64,000 nucleotides of DNA. Source: an uncultured Lachnospiraceae bacterium (GTDB lineage Bacteria > Bacillota > Clostridia > Lachnospirales > Lachnospiraceae). The notes beneath the pieces were generated by a model that saw nothing but the letters and a program-made list of their open reading frames with translations, had not been told where the DNA came from and did not search any database. Numbering within the stretch: position 1 is the first letter of the stretch; every line of letters begins with the position of its first letter. Location: NCBI GenBank assembly GCA_947086895.1, contig CAMUAR010000008.1:1-64000 (forward strand). The letters run 5' to 3'. This document shows positions 14,526-22,958 of this stretch, in pieces. Made by a program: the position numbers and the translations under genes.

Positions 14526-16436
14526 ATGGGAAAAGAAGATTACACGAAAGCCTTTAAATTAGGAAAAAAAGATTATCAGATGCGGATGCTGCGCGGAGTA
14601 AACCCCACGCTTCCGGTATTAGATGATATATTGCCAGAAAAAGGATCTTATGCGGAACGCCCAATCGGTCTGGTGCAGATTCCGATTGCACAGATTGTCG
14701 GGACAAAAAGCGCAGGGAGAAGCAATTCGTTTTCTGGAAACTTTATGCCGATTTTACGCGAAAATACAGAATTTGCGACAAAGTGGGCGAGATTGAGTAC
14801 AAGCCATATTGAGGAAGGAATACAGTCTCCGATCAAGGCTTATGAATATATGAATAAGTTTTATGTCGAGGAGGGAAATAAAAGGGTCAGCGTTATGAAA
14901 TATTTTGAAGCGGACTCAATTCTCGGCGAAGTGACGCGCATTATACCGAAGCGCACAGAGGAAAAAGAAAATAAGATTTATTTTGAATTTCTTGATTTTT
15001 ATCAGGATGCACCGATCAATTATATCTGGTTTTCACAGGAAGGAAGTTTTGCAAAGCTGCAGGAAGCTGTGGGGAAAAAGCCGGGAGAAAAATGGTCGCA
15101 GGAAGATATGCTGGAATTCAGTTCCGCATACACGCGGTTTAAATCAGAGTATCAGGCGAAGGGCGGCAATAAACTTAAGATTACGCCGGGAGATGCATTT
15201 TTAGCGTTTATTACATTGTACGGTTATCATGTAATTGATGAAAAAACAACAAGTGAATTAAAGGAATTGATTGCAAAAAGCTGGGAGGAGTTTGAGCTTT
15301 TACAGGAAGAGCAGGATATTGATCTGAAGATGAAGCCAAGCCAGGAGAAAAAACCTCTGTTCAGCAAATTGTTACCGTTAAGCACACCGAAATTAAAAAT
15401 TGCATTCCTTTATGAAAAGACGCCGGGAACTTCATCGTGGACTTATGGGCATGAGCTGGGAAGGCTTTATTTGGAACAGACATTTCCAGATGAAGTAACC
15501 ACGGTCAGCTATGAAGGCGGAACACAGGATAATGTGGACGAAAGGCTGGAGGATGCGATCGGTTCAGGCTGTAATTTGATTTTTACAACAACGCCGTCTT
15601 TTGTACAGGCGAGTGTAAAAGCAGCGATTGCGAACCCGGATATTCGCATTATGAACTGTTCTTTAAATACTTCGCATCGCTATATCCGCACATACTATGC
15701 GCGGATGCACGAGGCGAAATTTCTGATGGGCGCGGTGGCAGGCGCGATGGCGGAAAATAATAAACTGGTTTATATTGAAGATTATCCAATTTATGGTTCC
15801 ATTGCCAATATCAATGCCTTTGCGCTTGGAGCGAAAATGATCAATCCGCGCGCGGAAGTATTTTTAGAGTGGTCTGCGGTCAAAGAACTTGATATTGAGG
15901 AAAAGATCCATGAAATTGGACCTGCTTGTATTTCAGGAAAAGATATGATGATACCGGAGGAGGCTTCCCGGTTTTTTGGGCTTTACCATATGGAAGGAGG
16001 ATATCCTAGAAACCTTGCAATGCCAATCTGCAATTGGGGCAAGTTTTATGAACAGCTGATCCGAACAATTATGGATGGAACATGGAAGTATGATGATAAG
16101 CCGTCGTCAAACAAAGCGATCAATTATTGGTGGGGGATGTCAGCGGGTGTTATTGATGTGATTTGTTCGCAGCGCCTTCCGATTGGAACAAAGCGGTTGG
16201 TCGAATTGATGAAGGCGACGATTAGTTCCGAGCAGTTCAATCCATTTTCTGGAATATTGTATTCCCAGACAGGCGTAGCGCAGCCAGATCCAGAAAAGAG
16301 TCTTACGCCGGAAGAGATTATGACAATGGATTGGCTTGTGGAAAATGTGATTGGTTCCATTCCAAAGAAAGAAGAGTTAAAGGAACAGGCGGAAGCTGTT
16401 GTGCGGCAGCAGGGAGTAAAACAAAAGGAAGGTTGA
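14526..16436 (+). CDS. cytoplasmic BMP-domain protein with ParB-like N-terminus
   Basis: The 636-aa product has no signal peptide or lipobox, unlike true BMP-family nucleoside-binding lipoproteins. The C-terminal half (from about 305) is a periplasmic-binding-protein fold of the BMP/Med type: KIAFLYEKTPGTSSWTYGHE, GCNLIFTTTPSFVQASVKAA, YYARMHEAKFLMGAVAGAMA. The N-terminal part contains QIPIAQIVGTKSAGR and FYVEEGNKRVSVMKYF, which resembles a ParB/sulfiredoxin-like fold. It is therefore probably an intracellular ligand sensor, not an importer component. I chose ATG 14526 behind AGGAAAGGG; an in-frame ATG at 14493 or 14505 is possible. Seven bases separate it from the phosphoesterase gene, so they are one operon. 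Confidence 0.75.
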   Translation: MGKEDYTKAFKLGKKDYQMRMLRGVNPTLPVLDDILPEKGSYAERPIGLVQIPIAQIVGTKSAGRSNSFSGNFMPILRENTEFATKWARLSTSHIEEGIQSPIKAYEYMNKFYVEEGNKRVSVMKYFEADSILGEVTRIIPKRTEEKENKIYFEFLDFYQDAPINYIWFSQEGSFAKLQEAVGKKPGEKWSQEDMLEFSSAYTRFKSEYQAKGGNKLKITPGDAFLAFITLYGYHVIDEKTTSELKELIAKSWEEFELLQEEQDIDLKMKPSQEKKPLFSKLLPLSTPKLKIAFLYEKTPGTSSWTYGHELGRLYLEQTFPDEVTTVSYEGGTQDNVDERLEDAIGSGCNLIFTTTPSFVQASVKAAIANPDIRIMNCSLNTSHRYIRTYYARMHEAKFLMGAVAGAMAENNKLVYIEDYPIYGSIANINAFALGAKMINPRAEVFLEWSAVKELDIEEKIHEIGPACISGKDMMIPEEASRFFGLYHMEGGYPRNLAMPICNWGKFYEQLIRTIMDGTWKYDDKPSSNKAINYWWGMSAGVIDVICSQRLPIGTKRLVELMKATISSEQFNPFSGILYSQTGVAQPDPEKSLTPEEIMTMDWLVENVIGSIPKKEELKEQAEAVVRQQGVKQKEG

Positions 16437-16443
16437 TTGGGGT

Positions 16444-17061
16444 ATGAGGATACTGGCGATTGCGGATGAGGAGTCGAAAGCGTTGTGGGATTATTTTGAT
16501 AAAAGTATGCTGGAGGGGATTGATTTAATTATTTCCTGCGGTGATTTAGACCCACGTTACCTTTCTTTTTTGGTGACTTTTTATTCCGGTCCCGTCCTCT
16601 ATGTCCATGGAAATCATGATGGAAAATATGAGCAGATTCCGCCGGAGGGCTGTACCTGCATTGAAGATGATATTTTTGTCTATAAGGGCGTGCGGATTTT
16701 GGGGCTTGGCGGTTCGATGCGCTATAAACCCGGTCCGCACCAGTATACAGAGCGCGAGATGAAGCAGCGCGTGGCAAAGCTGTGGTTTAAGATTTTTTTC
16801 AGGCGCGGTTTTGATATTCTGGTGGCGCACGCGCCCGCGTATCAGTTGAACGACGGGCGCGATCTGCCGCATCAGGGGTTTCAGGTCTTTCGAACGCTGC
16901 TGGAAAGATATCGTCCGAAATTTTTCTTACATGGTCATGTACATTTGTCTTATGGAAGAAATTATAAGCGTTATGATAAATATATGGATACGCATATTAT
17001 AAATGCATATGAGCGATGTGTGTTTGATTTTGAGGACGAAAATCCACAGAATCATTTGTAG
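16444..17061 (+). CDS. calcineurin-like metallophosphoesterase
   Basis: At 205 aa this is a single-domain metallophosphoesterase with the two-metal motifs in order: D8 (IADEES), ISCGDLD, YVHGNHDG, VAHAPAY and FLHGHVH. The first motif lacks the usual D-x-H histidine (D-E-E instead), which may alter one metal site. It belongs to the YfcE/Icc-like group of small phosphodiesterases; the substrate is unknown. It is coupled to the BMP-domain gene seven bases upstream, suggesting the sensor and the hydrolase act on one nucleotide-like signal (inference). Confidence 0.85.
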   Translation: MRILAIADEESKALWDYFDKSMLEGIDLIISCGDLDPRYLSFLVTFYSGPVLYVHGNHDGKYEQIPPEGCTCIEDDIFVYKGVRILGLGGSMRYKPGPHQYTEREMKQRVAKLWFKIFFRRGFDILVAHAPAYQLNDGRDLPHQGFQVFRTLLERYRPKFFLHGHVHLSYGRNYKRYDKYMDTHIINAYERCVFDFEDENPQNHL

Positions 17062-17113
17062 ATAAAAAATTTGGTAAAGTGCGCTTCTGCGTGGTGTATG
17101 TATTATACTTCTA

Positions 17114-17929
17114 TTATTGTTCGGACTGTTTCCGCTTTAGCCATTGTTCATCATCTTCATAAATGGCAGCCTGTTCTGGAAACGCCTGCGTAATTTGTTC
17201 TTCAATGTGAAAGGCTTGGTCAAGTGTGCTGTACAGCAAAAAATTTGCCGTAAATACAATAAACCAGAAACCTGTGAGCGGCAGCAGAACAACAGACCAT
17301 GGAAGAAATAAAACAACAATCCCCCAATACAAAACAGAGAGGATTGCGCAGCCAAGTGTTTTGACAAAGTAGCGCAGAAGAAACAGAATGCAGTTTCTTA
17401 CTGTTTGTCTGATGGACTGTCGAAATAGTACAAGCTGCGGCCAGTATACAGAGAAAAACATAGTAAACATAATAATACCGAATAAGTAGAGCGCGGTGGT
17501 GCCAACGCTTGGAGGGGTTGGTGCAAGCCAGAACATCATAAGCATAAATACATAAAATCCAATCAGCAGGCAAAATACAATGCCGGGAAGAATTGATTGC
17601 CGCCAGTTTTGTTTTAATGCGCGTTTGTAGTTTTCCAGACATTTTCCCGGAGCGTCGCGCAGACTGCGAAATATTGCGTCGTACATACAAGACAGCGAAG
17701 GTCCAGCAAGCATACCGCCAAGAATACAAGAGGGAAGAAGAATCAGCAAGCTTGATGTTAAGACCGCGGCAAGCATTCCAAGAAGGAACGGCAGAAATCC
17801 GATCAGCGTCAATAAATTGACAAGAAACAAACGCTTAAAATCCCGGTCAAGCAGTTCTGTGTAGCGGGCAAAACCTGTCAGCCGCCGCCCAGTTCCGCTT
17901 TTTGAATAATTGTTTGAAAATAAACCCAT
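17114..17929 (-). CDS. YesL-like DUF624 membrane protein
   Basis: The product is 271 aa with about six hydrophobic segments, including LTLIGFLPFLLGMLAAVLTS, GIVFCLLIGFYVFMLMMFWL and WGIVVLFLPWSVVLLPLTGF. The N-terminal GLFSNNY...DLL-type start and GGMLAGPSLSCMYDAIFRSLRD segment fit the DUF624 (YesL) family, which commonly accompanies LplB/YtcP-type sugar importers such as those at 20879-24608. ATG 17927-17929 was chosen because GGAGG lies before it; the frame is open 42 codons upstream. Precise role unknown. Confidence 0.78.
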   Translation of the reverse strand: MGLFSNNYSKSGTGRRLTGFARYTELLDRDFKRLFLVNLLTLIGFLPFLLGMLAAVLTSSLLILLPSCILGGMLAGPSLSCMYDAIFRSLRDAPGKCLENYKRALKQNWRQSILPGIVFCLLIGFYVFMLMMFWLAPTPPSVGTTALYLFGIIMFTMFFSVYWPQLVLFRQSIRQTVRNCILFLLRYFVKTLGCAILSVLYWGIVVLFLPWSVVLLPLTGFWFIVFTANFLLYSTLDQAFHIEEQITQAFPEQAAIYEDDEQWLKRKQSEQ

Positions 17930-18097
17930 AATAATCCTCCATTCCGAGAATGTTTCTGTTCGAGGAACCGCAAGCTCTTGTGACTCCAGGCTTATTTGTA
18001 ATGTTCTCGGCATAAATAGCCCAAATAGCCCTGTGAAAAATAAGTGCATTCGCATTATTTTACATTCATTTTTTGATCATTTTATTCTAAATTTTTA

Positions 18098-18673
18098 TTA
18101 TTTCGTAAGATAAGTACAGCAATTTAAAAAGTCCGCCATTGTTGTTTCCGGGTTGTCGGTAAAGGATTCCCGGCAGGTTAGTTCAATGCATAAAGCGCTG
18201 CTGCCAACAACAGTAAATACGGAGATGCCTTCGGAAAATGGAACCTCTTTGTCCTGAAAGCGGTAAGTGAGTTTTGTGTAAGTTTGACCGTTGTAAGTAG
18301 ATTGGGTTTCTTCGATCACATCATAACCGTCACGACCGGTTTCAAGCCAGGAGTTCATATTTTGCTGTGCTGTTTCAGCGTCTTTGTATTCTCCAAGCAA
18401 AAGGTGAATCTGGGCGTCATACAGCTGAACTATTTTGCCGTCACTGTCCTCGTAAGGTTCTGTTTGCCCCATTCCCCAGGCAGCATAATACATGCCGTCC
18501 ATTGCCAGTGCATCTTGTTTTCCAAGCAAAATTCTGCGGCTGTCGGTATTATCGACGGTAAGAGTATCGCCGAGCTTTATCAGTGAAGTGTCCTCCGGTT
18601 TGGAAGAGAACAAAAAACAGCCGGAAAGTACAACAGCAATGATAGCAAGTATAAAAACATACTTTTTCTTCAT
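18098..18673 (-). CDS. lipoprotein of unknown function
   Basis: A 191-aa exported lipoprotein: MKKKYVFILAIIAVVLSGC gives a signal peptide with lipobox LSGC, cysteine at residue 19. The mature part contains repeated strands such as QLYDAQIHLLLGEYKDAETAQQNM and TKLTYRFQDKEVPFSEGISVF, with no domain I recognise. The ATG at 18673 is preferred over one eight codons upstream because AAAGGAA precedes it and the signal peptide then has normal length. It lies between the YesL gene and the LacI gene, all on the minus strand. Confidence 0.72.
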   Translation of the reverse strand: MKKKYVFILAIIAVVLSGCFLFSSKPEDTSLIKLGDTLTVDNTDSRRILLGKQDALAMDGMYYAAWGMGQTEPYEDSDGKIVQLYDAQIHLLLGEYKDAETAQQNMNSWLETGRDGYDVIEETQSTYNGQTYTKLTYRFQDKEVPFSEGISVFTVVGSSALCIELTCRESFTDNPETTMADFLNCCTYLTK

Positions 18674-18874
18674 ACATAAAATTCCTTTCTTTTTCATTGA
18701 GTTTTTATAGTTTATTTTACACCATCTTTCGCGAAAAAAATAGAAAAAACTTTTTTAAATATTCTTGCCTTTGTCAAACGATTGCTGAAAATTTCCTGTA
18801 ATACAAATTCAAAAATACTGACAGAATTCTTGCAATGAAGTTTAAAATAACATTTATTTGTCAGAATTGTATTG

Positions 18875-19882
18875 TCAATCTGTTTTTTTGTCAGGTTCAA
18901 GAGTAGTGCCTCCATTGCCGTAAGAGACAGGCAGGCAGATTAAAGGAGGCTTTACAAGCATGTTTTCCTGCAAAAGCAGATCCACGCAAAGCTCTGCAAG
19001 ATCAACGACAGGCTGTACAATCGTCGAACATACATAGTCCATACTGCCAAAGTGGCGGATTCCGTCAAAACCGATCACCTGCACATCTTCCGGCACTCTC
19101 TGACCAAGCTTTCGCAGCATTTCAATTACACAGTAGGCAAGGCTGTCTGTCACGCAAAAAATTCCGTCAAAAGCAAGTTTTCCATCTTGGATATAAGAGG
19201 ATAGGAATGTTTCAAATTCTTCATAGGAATCCCCGTCGTTTAAGATCTTCATTTTATAGGAAAGCCCGCGGGAGAGACAGCCGTTTTCAAAACCTGCTTT
19301 TCGCTTGTTTGGCTCGTTGTTTAAGGAAGAACCAATGCGGAGAAATGCTACTTTTTTGCAGCCGAGATCTGCCAGTTTTTCTGCTGCAAGCTGTCCTCCG
19401 GCAAAATTATCGCTCGCTACACAAGGAATCTTTGGTCCCATGGAGCGGTCGATTGCAACAAACGGCGTGTCCTCTACAACTACAAGGTTTGGATTGTAAG
19501 TCAGTCCGATAATTCCATCAACCTTATTTTGCTGCGCCATTTTAACATATTCCTGTTCCTGACTTGAATCATAGTCCGTACAGCACAGAAGCATTCGGTA
19601 TTTTCTTTTTGACAGTGAACGGTTGATATGATAGGCAAGCGACGCGAAAAAAGGGTCTTGAGTGTTCGGAATCAGAAGGGCGACCGTGTAAGTACGGTTT
19701 GATTTTAAACCTTGCGCGTAGCTGTTTACCTGGTAATTAAGTTTTTCGATTGCATTTTCCACACGGATGCGGTAGGAGTCTCCGACAGGCAGTCCATTGA
19801 CAACCTTGGACACTGTGCCAAGAGCAACGCCTGCTTCACGGGCAACATCCTTCATTGTTGGAGCTGAATTTCCTTTTTTCAT
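18875..19882 (-). CDS. LacI/GalR-family transcriptional regulator
   Basis: The 335-aa protein begins with the LacI helix-turn-helix TMKDVAREAGVALGTVSKVVNG and hinge ENAIEKLNYQVNSYAQGLKS, followed by a periplasmic-binding-protein-like sensor domain (TYTVALLIPNTQDPFFASLA; DGIFCVTDSLAYCVIEML; VIGFDG). It lies upstream of, and divergent from, the fructan importer and GH32 genes, and a 20-bp perfect palindrome with a central ACGT sits between them. It is therefore the likely regulator of this locus, sensing a fructose-derived sugar (inference). Start codons at 19882 and 19894 are both plausible; I use the former. Confidence 0.88.
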   Translation of the reverse strand: MKKGNSAPTMKDVAREAGVALGTVSKVVNGLPVGDSYRIRVENAIEKLNYQVNSYAQGLKSNRTYTVALLIPNTQDPFFASLAYHINRSLSKRKYRMLLCCTDYDSSQEQEYVKMAQQNKVDGIIGLTYNPNLVVVEDTPFVAIDRSMGPKIPCVASDNFAGGQLAAEKLADLGCKKVAFLRIGSSLNNEPNKRKAGFENGCLSRGLSYKMKILNDGDSYEEFETFLSSYIQDGKLAFDGIFCVTDSLAYCVIEMLRKLGQRVPEDVQVIGFDGIRHFGSMDYVCSTIVQPVVDLAELCVDLLLQENMLVKPPLICLPVSYGNGGTTLEPDKKTD

Positions 19883-19998
19883 AGTTCCTCTCATTCTGCT
19901 CCCGGCAGGGAGCTTTGTATTTTTGCAGATTTTACAATTTCGAAAAGTTTTTAGCATTGTAGTCCGCAGGAATTTTGAATTTCAAGACTGAGCATATT

Positions 19999-20128
19999 AG
20001 GATGTGTCTGAGAATGAATTTCTGCGTTCTGCACGCCTTAATTTGCATGATCTTTGCTGCCTTATTCGGTTACTGCAGCCAAGAAATCTCCTGCAAATTG
20101 AGATGCACAGTTTTTTTAGACACACCCT
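19999..20128. mobile_element. 130-bp palindromic MITE-like element
   Basis: The ends AGGATGTGTCTGAG and the complement of TTTAGACACACCCT form terminal inverted repeats of about 12-14 bases. Inside, AATTTGCA (about 20039) pairs with TGCAAATT (about 20094), and GCTGC pairs with GCAGC around CTTATTCGGTTACT, so the whole element can fold into one long imperfect hairpin. It has no coding capacity. It resembles miniature inverted-repeat elements mobilised in trans by a transposase elsewhere in the genome. Confidence 0.6.
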
Positions 20129-20436
20129 GTCCTTGACAATGCTTTTTACAAGTTTATCCCCAAGGAAACGAAAATTAATATTTAGGTTATTTCTGTCCTT
20201 TGGCAGTATGTCTGGAAGATAAAAAAGGAAATCAGATACATGAAAATTTCATGAAATAAAAAAATTAACCAGCACAAAATAAAAAAACAGCAGGAATATT
20301 ATAGGTGAGTTTTATTTGGGCTGATTCGAAGATTCGGTATATTTCATAGAATATCCTTGAAATAATATACTCTTTTTTCCCTTTTGCACTATATTATACT
20401 CCGATAAAATGGATTTGTAAAGAGTTTATGAAACAA

Positions 20437-20456
20437 TTTATGAAACGTTTCATAAA
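20437..20456. promoter_or_regulatory. LacI-type operator, perfect 20-bp palindrome
   Basis: TTTATGAAACGTTTCATAAA is a perfect palindrome with the AACGTT-type centre typical of LacI-family operators. A further half-site, TTTATGAAAC, overlaps just upstream (20425-20434), and ACGTTTCA recurs at about 20588, next to the predicted start point of the importer transcript. The regulator is most likely the LacI protein encoded at 18875-19882; two separated sites would allow a DNA loop. Confidence 0.75.
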
Positions 20457-20550
20457 AAGTATTCTTGTAAAATATAAACAAAATCAACAAGTGTATTTTA
20501 TGAAAATCCAATAAAATTATCATTTTTACCAAGTAATATAGAAAAAATAA

Positions 20551-20578
20551 TTGACTTTGTGGAAAATGCTGATATAAT
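20551..20578 (+). promoter_or_regulatory. promoter of the fructan importer operon
   Basis: TTGACT (20551-20556) and TATAAT (20573-20578) are spaced by 16 bases. The predicted start near 20586 coincides with an operator half-site ACGTTTCA. The untranslated leader to the first permease is then about 290 bases long and contains no ORF with a binding site. Confidence 0.65.
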
Positions 20579-20878
20579 ATAAAATAACGTTTCACCATGA
20601 GGCGCGCATCATGGGATGAAATCAGGTATTGAATGAAACCAATTATAAAATAAATATGAAATCTTTACAGCAGCCAGGTCTTTACATACGCGGTAATTCG
20701 TATTCGACCAAAGAAAGAATTTTTACAAGCGAATTATGCGACTGCTCTATAAAAGTAATTGGTCTCCCCAAAATATTATGTTTTGAGAACATGGTATAAA
20801 TCGATAAAAGCTGGAGATGAAATAGCATTGATATTCTGTGATTTCGAATATTTGGTTGTAAGGAAAGGAGAGAGAAGG

Positions 20879-21826
20879 ATGAAAAAGAACAAAGCGGCTA
20901 TGACAGGCGGAGCTGTTTCAGCACCTGTATTTCGGCAAAAACCGCTGAAGAAACGTATCCTTAACAGCTGGCAGCTGTATGTAATGCTTTTGGTTCCCGT
21001 GATACTGACGCTGATTTATAAGTACATACCAATGTACGGCATACAGATTGCTTTTCGGGATTTCAAAACTGGCTCTATGTGGAAAGCAGAATGGGTTGGG
21101 CTAAAATGGTTTAAGCGGTTTTTTACATCTCCAAACTGTGCCAGAATGATTAAAAATACATTGCTGTTGAATTTTTACGGTTTGTTGTGGAGTTTTCCGA
21201 TTCCGGTAATTCTTGCCTTGATGATCAACCAGCTTCGGTTTAAGCGGTTTAAAAGAGTGACGCAGACAGTATTGTATGCGCCGCACTTTATTTCCATTAT
21301 GGTTGTCTGCGGTATGATTCGTATTTTCTTAAGTCCATCAGGAGGATTGATCAACCTGATTGCGGGAACGCAGATTGACTTTTTAACAGAAGCGAGCGCA
21401 TTCCGAACAATCTTTATCTCCTCTGGTATTTGGCAGGATGCAGGATGGGGAATTATCGTTTATATGGCCACTTTGTCAAATATTGATACTTCCCAGTATG
21501 AGGCGGCAAAAATTGACGGTGCTTCCATGTTTCAGAGAATCCGCAACATTGATATACCAGAACTTGTGCCGATTATGGTGCTGCAGCTGATTATGTGCGC
21601 GGGCGGCATTATGAATGTTGGATTTGAGAAAGTATGGCTTTTGCAGACCGACTTAAACAAGGCGACAAGCGATGTAATTTCTGTGTACGTTTATCAGCAG
21701 GGTATTGAGGGAGCAAAATACAGCTATTCTACCGCGATTGGGTTGTTCAACACAGCCGTCAATCTTCTTCTATTGATTGTGGTCAACCGAATCGCGAAAA
21801 AACTGTCGGATGTCAGTTTCGTGTAG
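20879..21826 (+). CDS. ABC sugar transporter permease, LplB type
   Basis: This 315-aa membrane protein has six predicted segments (for example WQLYVMLLVPVILTLIYKYIP) and the EAA loop EAAKIDGASMFQRIRNIDIPEL that contacts the ATPase. It belongs to the LplB/YtfT-like group of oligosaccharide importers. AAGGAGAG precedes the ATG at 20879. It is the first gene of the permease-permease-binding protein-GH32 operon. No ATPase gene is in the operon, which is normal for this group; a shared MsmX-type ATPase encoded elsewhere would energise it (established for related systems). Confidence 0.9.
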   Translation: MKKNKAAMTGGAVSAPVFRQKPLKKRILNSWQLYVMLLVPVILTLIYKYIPMYGIQIAFRDFKTGSMWKAEWVGLKWFKRFFTSPNCARMIKNTLLLNFYGLLWSFPIPVILALMINQLRFKRFKRVTQTVLYAPHFISIMVVCGMIRIFLSPSGGLINLIAGTQIDFLTEASAFRTIFISSGIWQDAGWGIIVYMATLSNIDTSQYEAAKIDGASMFQRIRNIDIPELVPIMVLQLIMCAGGIMNVGFEKVWLLQTDLNKATSDVISVYVYQQGIEGAKYSYSTAIGLFNTAVNLLLLIVVNRIAKKLSDVSFV

Positions 21827-21889
21827 GCGGTGCTTTTTCGCACTAGATTGTTTGTGCCGTCAATAAAACGGCAGAATGTGAGAAAAATT

Positions 21890-22798
21890 ATGAAGGCGAA
21901 TATAAAATCAAAAAAAGCGGCAGGCTTGTCAGAAAAGGCGAGCGATATTATTCTTGTTGTTCTTTGTGCTGTGATCTTGCTTATTGTTGCCTACCCGCTG
22001 TACTATGTGCTGGTTGCTTCCGTGTCAAATCCTTACGATGTGTACGCTGGAAAAACATTCCTTTTTCCAAGCCAGTTTACACTGGAGGGTTACAAAGCGG
22101 TATTTGCGGACGAGGGTATTTTAACAGGTTATTTAAACAGCATTAAATACACGGTAATCGGAACAGTTTTTTCGGTTGTAATGTTGTATTTAACTGCTTA
22201 CCCGCTCAGTATTAAAGAACTTCCAGGAAGAAAGGCAATCAGCATCTTTTTTATCATTACAATGTATTTTGGAGGCGGGCTGATTCCTACCTACCTGATT
22301 GTAAAGCAGACTGGTTTGACCGGGACGATGTGGTCTTTGTTTTTACCGGGAGGCGTCGGCGTCGGCAATATGATTATTTTAAGAAATTTCTTTGAGAATA
22401 GTATTCCAAAGGAAATGATTGAAGCGGCGGAGATTGACGGAGCTTCCAAGTGGAAAACGTTCCTTAAAGTCATTATTCCGTTGAGCCGTTCGATTATGGC
22501 GGTTATGGTAGTATTCAGTATGGTTGCTTACTGGAACGATTGGTTTACGGCGATGATTTATTATCCGGGCGACGAAAACGCCCCGCTGCCTTTGGTTTTG
22601 CGCGGTATCCTGATTAAGAGCAGCGCGAGCGCAAGCCAGTCTGGTATGATTAGCGGAGGTTATGCGGAGTTAAATAAGATGACGGAAATGATTAAGTTTT
22701 CATCGATTATTGTGGCGGCACTTCCAATGCTGATTATCTATCCTTTTGTACAGAAGTATTTTGAAAAGGGATTTATGTCGGGCGCAGTAAAAGGATAA
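21890..22798 (+). CDS. ABC sugar transporter permease, YtcP type
   Basis: The 302-aa second permease of the importer shows typical segments KASDIILVVLCAVILLIVAYPLYY, MYFGGGLIPTYLIVKQTGL and the EAA loop EAAEIDGASKWKTFLKVIIPLS. It lies 63 bases behind the first permease. The ATG at 21890 fits the usual start of the family (MKANIKSKKAA...), although its binding site is weak (GTGAG). Together with the upstream permease it forms the heterodimeric pore for fructo-oligosaccharides (inference from neighbours). Confidence 0.9.
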   Translation: MKANIKSKKAAGLSEKASDIILVVLCAVILLIVAYPLYYVLVASVSNPYDVYAGKTFLFPSQFTLEGYKAVFADEGILTGYLNSIKYTVIGTVFSVVMLYLTAYPLSIKELPGRKAISIFFIITMYFGGGLIPTYLIVKQTGLTGTMWSLFLPGGVGVGNMIILRNFFENSIPKEMIEAAEIDGASKWKTFLKVIIPLSRSIMAVMVVFSMVAYWNDWFTAMIYYPGDENAPLPLVLRGILIKSSASASQSGMISGGYAELNKMTEMIKFSSIIVAALPMLIIYPFVQKYFEKGFMSGAVKG

Positions 22799-22898
22799 GA
22801 TGCAAAGCTTTTTGGGACAGATAATTTCTGGTTGGCAGAAAGGCAAAAGCATATAAAACTGTCGGATCGCGGCAGAATAAACAGCACTTTATGTTTGC

Positions 22899-22939
22899 GC
22901 GCTGTTTGACATAAAGTTGTTTTGCAAGAAAAACAGCGC
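22899..22939 (+). promoter_or_regulatory. pre-RBS hairpin before the binding-protein gene
   Basis: GCGCTGTTT (22899-22907) pairs perfectly with AAACAGCGC (22931-22939), nine pairs, around a 23-base loop ending GCAAGAA. The ribosome binding site follows four bases later. Similar hairpins precede at least eight other genes in the window. Confidence 0.6.
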
Positions 22940-22958
22940 AGAAAAGGAGAAGAGGATT

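Noticed and set aside
17220..17820. Overlapping ORFs inside the YesL gene on both strands
   Set aside because: They are shadow frames of a clear membrane-protein gene.
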